Origin: Anoxybacillus amylolyticus
GTDB taxonomy: Bacteria; Bacillota; Bacilli; Bacillales; Anoxybacillaceae
Direction of reading: 5' to 3'
DNA length: 64,000 nt
NCBI RefSeq assembly: GCF_001634285.1
Contig: NZ_CP015438.1
Span: forward strand, 2,120,001-2,184,000
Shown one piece after another: positions 60,560 to 64,000 of the stretch (the stretch's first letter is position 1; every line of letters begins with the position of its first letter). A model generated the notes under the pieces. The model saw only the letters and a program-made list of their open reading frames with translations, was not told the origin of the DNA and ran no database searches. A program made the position numbers and the translations under genes.

Positions 60560-61222
60560 TTACTCTACGCTCGTTTCTTGCGTGCGAATAAATTCCTCAT
60601 AAAACGCGGCTAAAGAAGTGTAAATGTAAGGGATAAGCCATAATAGCCCAATGCCTAGCGTGAGAATGGAAAGAAGCCCCCAACCGATAAAGCTTAAATA
60701 CAATAAAAACAGTTTCCATTTGTACCCTTTCATCCGTTTTTTGCTTTCGGTAATAGCTTGGAGCGCACTGTATTCCGGATGGTCTTTTAATAGAAAAAAT
60801 GTTTGCGAGTATGCGAACGACTTGACAATGCCAGGAATGATAAGTAAAAGACTCCAAAGAAAGACGAAAATGCCAAATAAAATCGACGTGCCGATTAGCT
60901 TAAACGGCAATTTTGCTGGCGTGTAAGCTGAAAACATGCGTGAGACGTGAAGATGTTGTCCTCTGTATACGTCTAAAAACGCCCAATACATCGCAATGCC
61001 TAATGGAATGAGAGCAAAGGAGTACAATAAATTAAAGATGCTCGCCGCTATCGGTGGGTTTTCTTGCTCAATCCATGCGTTCCACCCACCGCTTGCCAAC
61101 ATTTCAATGATAGTTGGGACGAGCGTGCTCATGAAAAAGTACACAAGCATAAATAAAACCGCCGCGCCCCATTTTCCTTTTAGTGCCTGCCTCGCTTGCC
61201 GCCTCAGCATAGATAATGTCAT
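60560..61222 (-). CDS. DUF975 membrane protein
   Basis: A 220-residue protein with about five membrane spans. It starts MTLSMLRRQARQALKGKWGAAVLFMLVYFF, the typical beginning of DUF975 proteins, and carries LLIIPGIVKSFAYSQTFFLLKDHPEYSALQAITESKKRMKGYKWKLF near 140-185. Function is unknown. Of three successive ATGs the third (61222) has the best 7-nt spacing from AAAGGGGG. It is a single gene. Confidence 0.88.
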   Translation of the reverse strand: MTLSMLRRQARQALKGKWGAAVLFMLVYFFMSTLVPTIIEMLASGGWNAWIEQENPPIAASIFNLLYSFALIPLGIAMYWAFLDVYRGQHLHVSRMFSAYTPAKLPFKLIGTSILFGIFVFLWSLLLIIPGIVKSFAYSQTFFLLKDHPEYSALQAITESKKRMKGYKWKLFLLYLSFIGWGLLSILTLGIGLLWLIPYIYTSLAAFYEEFIRTQETSVE

Positions 61223-61374
61223 CATCATTCCCCCTTTATTAAATGTACAATACAATCATATACGAGTTCCTTTCCTACTTTATCATATATTCCAGAAAAA
61301 TTCCATGTGTTATTCCTTAATACAATACAACGTTTATTCTCTGGATAGCGGAAAACAATCGTATCACTTCCCGA

Positions 61375-61403
61375 ATGACACTTTCCAAATATTTTTATAT
61401 AAT
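61375..61403 (+). promoter_or_regulatory. Candidate promoter of the zinc-ribbon gene
   Basis: ATGACA (61375-61380) and TATAAT (61398-61403), spacer 17 bp. Confidence 0.6.
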
Positions 61404-61430
61404 CATACATATGGATATGGGGGTGAGGAA

Positions 61431-61838
61431 ATGAAAAGTATGAAACCAGGGCGCGGACCTTCGTTTCAAGGAGTAGCAGGGAGCATCGTTGCGATTGTAT
61501 TCGGCGTTTTTTGGACGGTGATGGCGTTCTCAATCACAAACGAGTCGCCTTTTCCTGTCACGAAGGTTTTCCCCTTCTTTGGACTTATTTTTATCGGGCT
61601 CGGTATTTTTCAAGCCATCTACCACTATAAAAATGCGACAGGGAAAAATCGTATGTCCGTTATCGACATTGTGGATAGCAAAGAAGAGCCAGACCCGCTA
61701 AATGCTCGGTTTGGCAGAAATCCTTCTTCCGCAGAAAAGATGGAAGCAAGCGGGGAGAATCGGCACTATTGCCCATACTGCGACCAACAAGTGCAAAACG
61801 ATTTCGCCTTTTGCCCAGCATGCGGAAAACGTATTTGA
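61431..61838 (+). CDS. Membrane protein with C-terminal zinc ribbon
   Basis: A 135-residue protein with two membrane segments (about 15-35 and 45-64), a cytoplasmic linker, and a C-terminal zinc ribbon CPYCDQQVQNDFAFCPAC (Cys near 114, 117, 128, 131). Function is unknown. ATG 61431 follows GGGGGTGAGG; the frame is open far upstream, but that part overlaps the DUF975 gene antisense and is not coding. Confidence 0.85.
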   Translation: MKSMKPGRGPSFQGVAGSIVAIVFGVFWTVMAFSITNESPFPVTKVFPFFGLIFIGLGIFQAIYHYKNATGKNRMSVIDIVDSKEEPDPLNARFGRNPSSAEKMEASGENRHYCPYCDQQVQNDFAFCPACGKRI

Positions 61839-61938
61839 GGTGCTTCTTTTTGGACAAAAAATCTCCCCCTCTTTTCGTTCACGGATGTACAACCATACCC
61901 TTTAATATGATATAGTAGTAGATGGAAGGTGGGATATT

Positions 61939-62322
61939 ATGCTAAAAGAGTTTAAAGCATTTGCGATGCGGGGGAACATTGTAGATTTGGCCATCGGGGT
62001 AATTATCGGGGGAGCGTTTAATAAAATTGTTTCTTCGCTTGTAAACGACATGGTGATGCCGCTCATTGGCTTAGTGCTCGGTGGTGTTAATTTAAGTGCG
62101 CTCTCCTTTACGATTGGCGATGCCTCTATTAAATACGGGATGTTTTTACAAACGATCGTCGATTTTCTGATTGTTGCTTTTTCCGTATTTTGCATCGTCA
62201 AAGTGCTCAACAAGTTAAAGAAACAAGAAGAGCAACAAAACACAGCACCGGTTGTCACGAAGCAAGAAGCTCTTCTAACCGAAATTCGCGATTTGTTAAA
62301 ACATCGGCAAGTGGAACAATAA
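61939..62322 (+). CDS. mscL: Large-conductance mechanosensitive channel
   Basis: A 127-residue channel subunit that forms a homopentamer opening under membrane tension to release solutes on osmotic downshock. It starts [44 protein letters not shown], the conserved N-terminal helix and first span; the second span is near 70-95 and a charged C-terminal helix follows. GGAAGGTGG precedes the ATG. Confidence 0.97.
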   Translation: MLKEFKAFAMRGNIVDLAIGVIIGGAFNKIVSSLVNDMVMPLIGLVLGGVNLSALSFTIGDASIKYGMFLQTIVDFLIVAFSVFCIVKVLNKLKKQEEQQNTAPVVTKQEALLTEIRDLLKHRQVEQ

Positions 62323-62348
62323 GCGAACAGCTTAGCTGTTCGCTTATT
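62318..62348. terminator. Shared bidirectional terminator of mscL and putB
   Basis: A perfect 14-bp stem AATAAGCGAACAGC (62318-62331) with GCTGTTCGCTTATT (62335-62348) around TTA. Both convergent stop codons lie inside the stem. Confidence 0.88.
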
Positions 62349-63258
62349 TGCCAAAAAACCCTTTTAACGCAAACGCGACGTTTTGCGGCCGTTCGGCGAG
62401 GCGGCGCATAAAATATCCGAACCAGTCGTTGCCAAACGGAACGTAGATGCGCATCGTATAGCCTTCTTTCGCAAGCTGAAGCTGCATATCTGTCCGAAAG
62501 CCGTACAACATTTGAAACTCAAATTGTTCTTTAGGAATACCATGTTCTTTCGTAAATTGCTTCACTTTTTCAATGATATGATGATCATGCGTCGCAATCG
62601 CCGTATAGCTACCGCTTAACAAATGTGTTTTAATAATCGTCATGTAATTTTCGTCAATTTGTACTTTCTCTTGATAAGCGACTTCCGGCGGCTCTTTATA
62701 TGCCCCTTTGACTAAGCGAAGCGATACGCCTTTTAAGTCTTTTACATCTTGCTCGGCGCGATACAAATACGCTTGAATGACCGTTCCAACGTTGTCGTAC
62801 GTTTTGCGAAGTTCGCACAATAAATCAAGGGTCGCTTGACAACGTGCAGAATCTTCCATATCAATGCGGACGAAGTTGTTGTATTTCTTCGCCGTTCCGA
62901 CGATTTGACGCATATTTTCCAAACAAAAAGCAAAATCGATATCAAGCCCAAGTTGTGTTAACTTCACAGAAAGATTGCTTTTTACGCCTGCTTGGTGAAT
63001 CGCTTCTAACGTACGCACATTATATTGCGTCGCTTCGAGCGCTTCTTCGCGATTAGAAACAAATTCGCCTAAATGGTCAAGCGTACAAACGAGCCCTTTT
63101 TCGTTTAATTCTTTTACTTTCGCGATGGCGCTGTCGATCGTTTCCCCAGCGACGACATGGGAAGCACCAAAGCGGAGCCCCCATTTGCGCGCTGCTTGAT
63201 TGAGCATTTTGCTTTTTGAAATCGATAAAAATACATTTTTCGATACCGTTTCGATCAC
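62344..63258 (-). CDS. putB: Proline dehydrogenase
   Basis: A 304-residue monofunctional FAD-dependent proline dehydrogenase (FadM/PutB type), first step of proline breakdown to 1-pyrroline-5-carboxylate. Visible are the barrel strands with SVKLTQLGLDID near 95, VRIDMEDSARCQATLDL near 132, LVKGAYKEPPEVAYQ near 180, IATHDHHII near 215 and QFEFQMLYGFR near 235, then the C-terminal YVPFGNDWFGYFMRRLAERPQN with substrate-contact arginines. GTG 63258 follows GAGGGAAG. It lies 12 bp behind the next dehydrogenase gene. Confidence 0.95.
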   Translation of the reverse strand: MIETVSKNVFLSISKSKMLNQAARKWGLRFGASHVVAGETIDSAIAKVKELNEKGLVCTLDHLGEFVSNREEALEATQYNVRTLEAIHQAGVKSNLSVKLTQLGLDIDFAFCLENMRQIVGTAKKYNNFVRIDMEDSARCQATLDLLCELRKTYDNVGTVIQAYLYRAEQDVKDLKGVSLRLVKGAYKEPPEVAYQEKVQIDENYMTIIKTHLLSGSYTAIATHDHHIIEKVKQFTKEHGIPKEQFEFQMLYGFRTDMQLQLAKEGYTMRIYVPFGNDWFGYFMRRLAERPQNVAFALKGFFGK

Positions 63259-63270
63259 GCTGCTTCCCTC

Positions 63271-64000
63271 CTAAAACGCCTCACATACCGTTTTCGCTTG
63301 CATGTGAAGAAGTAAATAGTCAGGACCGCCTGCTTTTGAATCCGTACCAGACATATTAAAGCCACCAAACGGATGATACCCGACAATGGCACCTGTGCAG
63401 CCACGATTGAAATAGAGGTTACCGACATGGAACTCTTCCCGCGCTTTTTCTAAGTGCGCACGGTTGTTAGAAATGACCGCACCGGTTAAGCCGTAGTCCG
63501 TATTATTCGCGACTTCTAACGCCTCATCGAACGTTTTTACTTTCGTAAACGCAACGACCGGCCCGAAAATTTCTTCTTGCATAAGGCGTGCCGTCGGTGC
63601 AACATCAGCAAACACCGTCGGCTGGATAAAGAACCCTTTGGAGTCGTCCCCTTCGCCGCCTGTCATAAGCTTTCCCTCTTGCTTGCCAATTTCAATATAG
63701 CTCATAATTTTATTATACGCCGCTTGGTCGATGACCGGTCCCATCAACGTGCATTGTTCTTCTGGGTTGCCGACCGTTAATTGTTTCGTTAATTCTACCA
63801 CGCGATTCAATACTTGTTCGTACACGTCTTCTAGCACAATTGCCCGCGAGCATGCCGAACATTTTTGTCCGGAAAACCCGAACGCTGACGCGACGATCGA
63901 TTGTGCTGCCAATTCTAAATCTGCTTCTTTGTCAACGATAATTGCATCTTTTCCGCCCATTTCGGCAATGACGCGCTTGAGCCATTTTTGCCCAGGCTGA
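63271..64000 (-). CDS. pruA: 1-pyrroline-5-carboxylate dehydrogenase, 5' end outside window
   Basis: The C-terminal part (about 243 codons) of an aldehyde dehydrogenase oxidising glutamate semialdehyde to glutamate with NAD; full family length is about 515. The frame continues through the right edge as [17 protein letters not shown], giving the catalytic Glu in AEMGGK. The nucleophilic Cys is in [10 protein letters not shown], and [34 protein letters not shown] are typical. It forms a proline-catabolism operon with putB. The homologue could equally be named rocA or putC. Confidence 0.95.
   Translation of the reverse strand, partial: QPGQKWLKRVIAEMGGKDAIIVDKEADLELAAQSIVASAFGFSGQKCSACSRAIVLEDVYEQVLNRVVELTKQLTVGNPEEQCTLMGPVIDQAAYNKIMSYIEIGKQEGKLMTGGEGDDSKGFFIQPTVFADVAPTARLMQEEIFGPVVAFTKVKTFDEALEVANNTDYGLTGAVISNNRAHLEKAREEFHVGNLYFNRGCTGAIVGYHPFGGFNMSGTDSKAGGPDYLLLHMQAKTVCEAF

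Noticed and set aside
60996-61430. Long N-terminal extension of the zinc-ribbon protein
   Set aside because: It overlaps the DUF975 gene antisense; GGGGGTGAGG and a promoter directly precede ATG 61431.

Overview
The window looks like chromosome of a moderately thermophilic Bacillaceae close to Anoxybacillus or Geobacillus. This is inferred from recognisable protein families and B. subtilis-like gene neighbourhoods (gltAB/gltC, cysJI/cysL, lnrJK-LMN, ahpCF, sdpRI, ydbST, bmrCD), AGGAGG-type ribosome binding sites, and ISL3, IS1380 and IS200/IS605 elements of kinds common in that group. No tRNA, rRNA, CRISPR array or prophage was seen.

Layout. 0-9 kb: a truncated YdcZ-type membrane protein, a coiled-coil repeat protein, a PAP2 phosphatase, and glutamate synthase (gltA, gltB) with divergent gltC; the gltA/gltB junction carries an exact 337-bp tandem duplication. 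9.5-18.3 kb: a minus-strand carbon module, from an IclR regulator and malic enzyme to malate synthase G and a three-subunit glycolate oxidase. Together these could take glycolate to glyoxylate, malate and pyruvate, and two promoters share the palindrome GAAAC-N3-GTTTC. 18.5-24 kb: an IS1380 remnant, an MFS exporter, a large DUF2157/GDYXXLXY membrane protein, and a TasA/camelysin-like protein paired with a SipW-type signal peptidase that has an extra extracytoplasmic domain. 24.2-25.5 kb: a complete ISL3 element with an 8-bp target duplication.

25.5-32.6 kb: a self-regulated ABC exporter/TetR operon, then cysJI with divergent cysL. 32.8-34 kb: a stand-alone IS200/IS605 element (tnpB plus presumed omega RNA). 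34-40.6 kb: an aldo/keto reductase and an lnrJK-lnrLMN-like two-component/ABC efflux locus. 40.6-42.4 kb: an IS605-type element with intact tnpB and broken tnpA. 42.5-48.2 kb: sdpR-sdpI plus a YhfC-type membrane protease, a secreted coiled-coil protein under a probable c-di-GMP-I riboswitch, a sirtuin, and ahpCF with a PerR box. 48.3-56.4 kb: ydbST, and bmrCD preceded by a leader of about 550 nt holding a 29-codon peptide, three tandem hairpin terminators and two further small ORFs. 56.5-64 kb: a LysR/DMT pair, DinB-like protein, mqo, DUF975 protein, zinc-ribbon protein, mscL, and proline catabolism genes that run off the end.

At least four families of short dispersed repeats lie between genes, several as strong hairpins at gene ends or IS junctions. 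The most unusual items are the bmrCD leader, the gltAB tandem duplication, the riboswitch-controlled secreted coiled-coil gene, the SipW fusion, the shared glycolate operator and the structured dispersed repeats.
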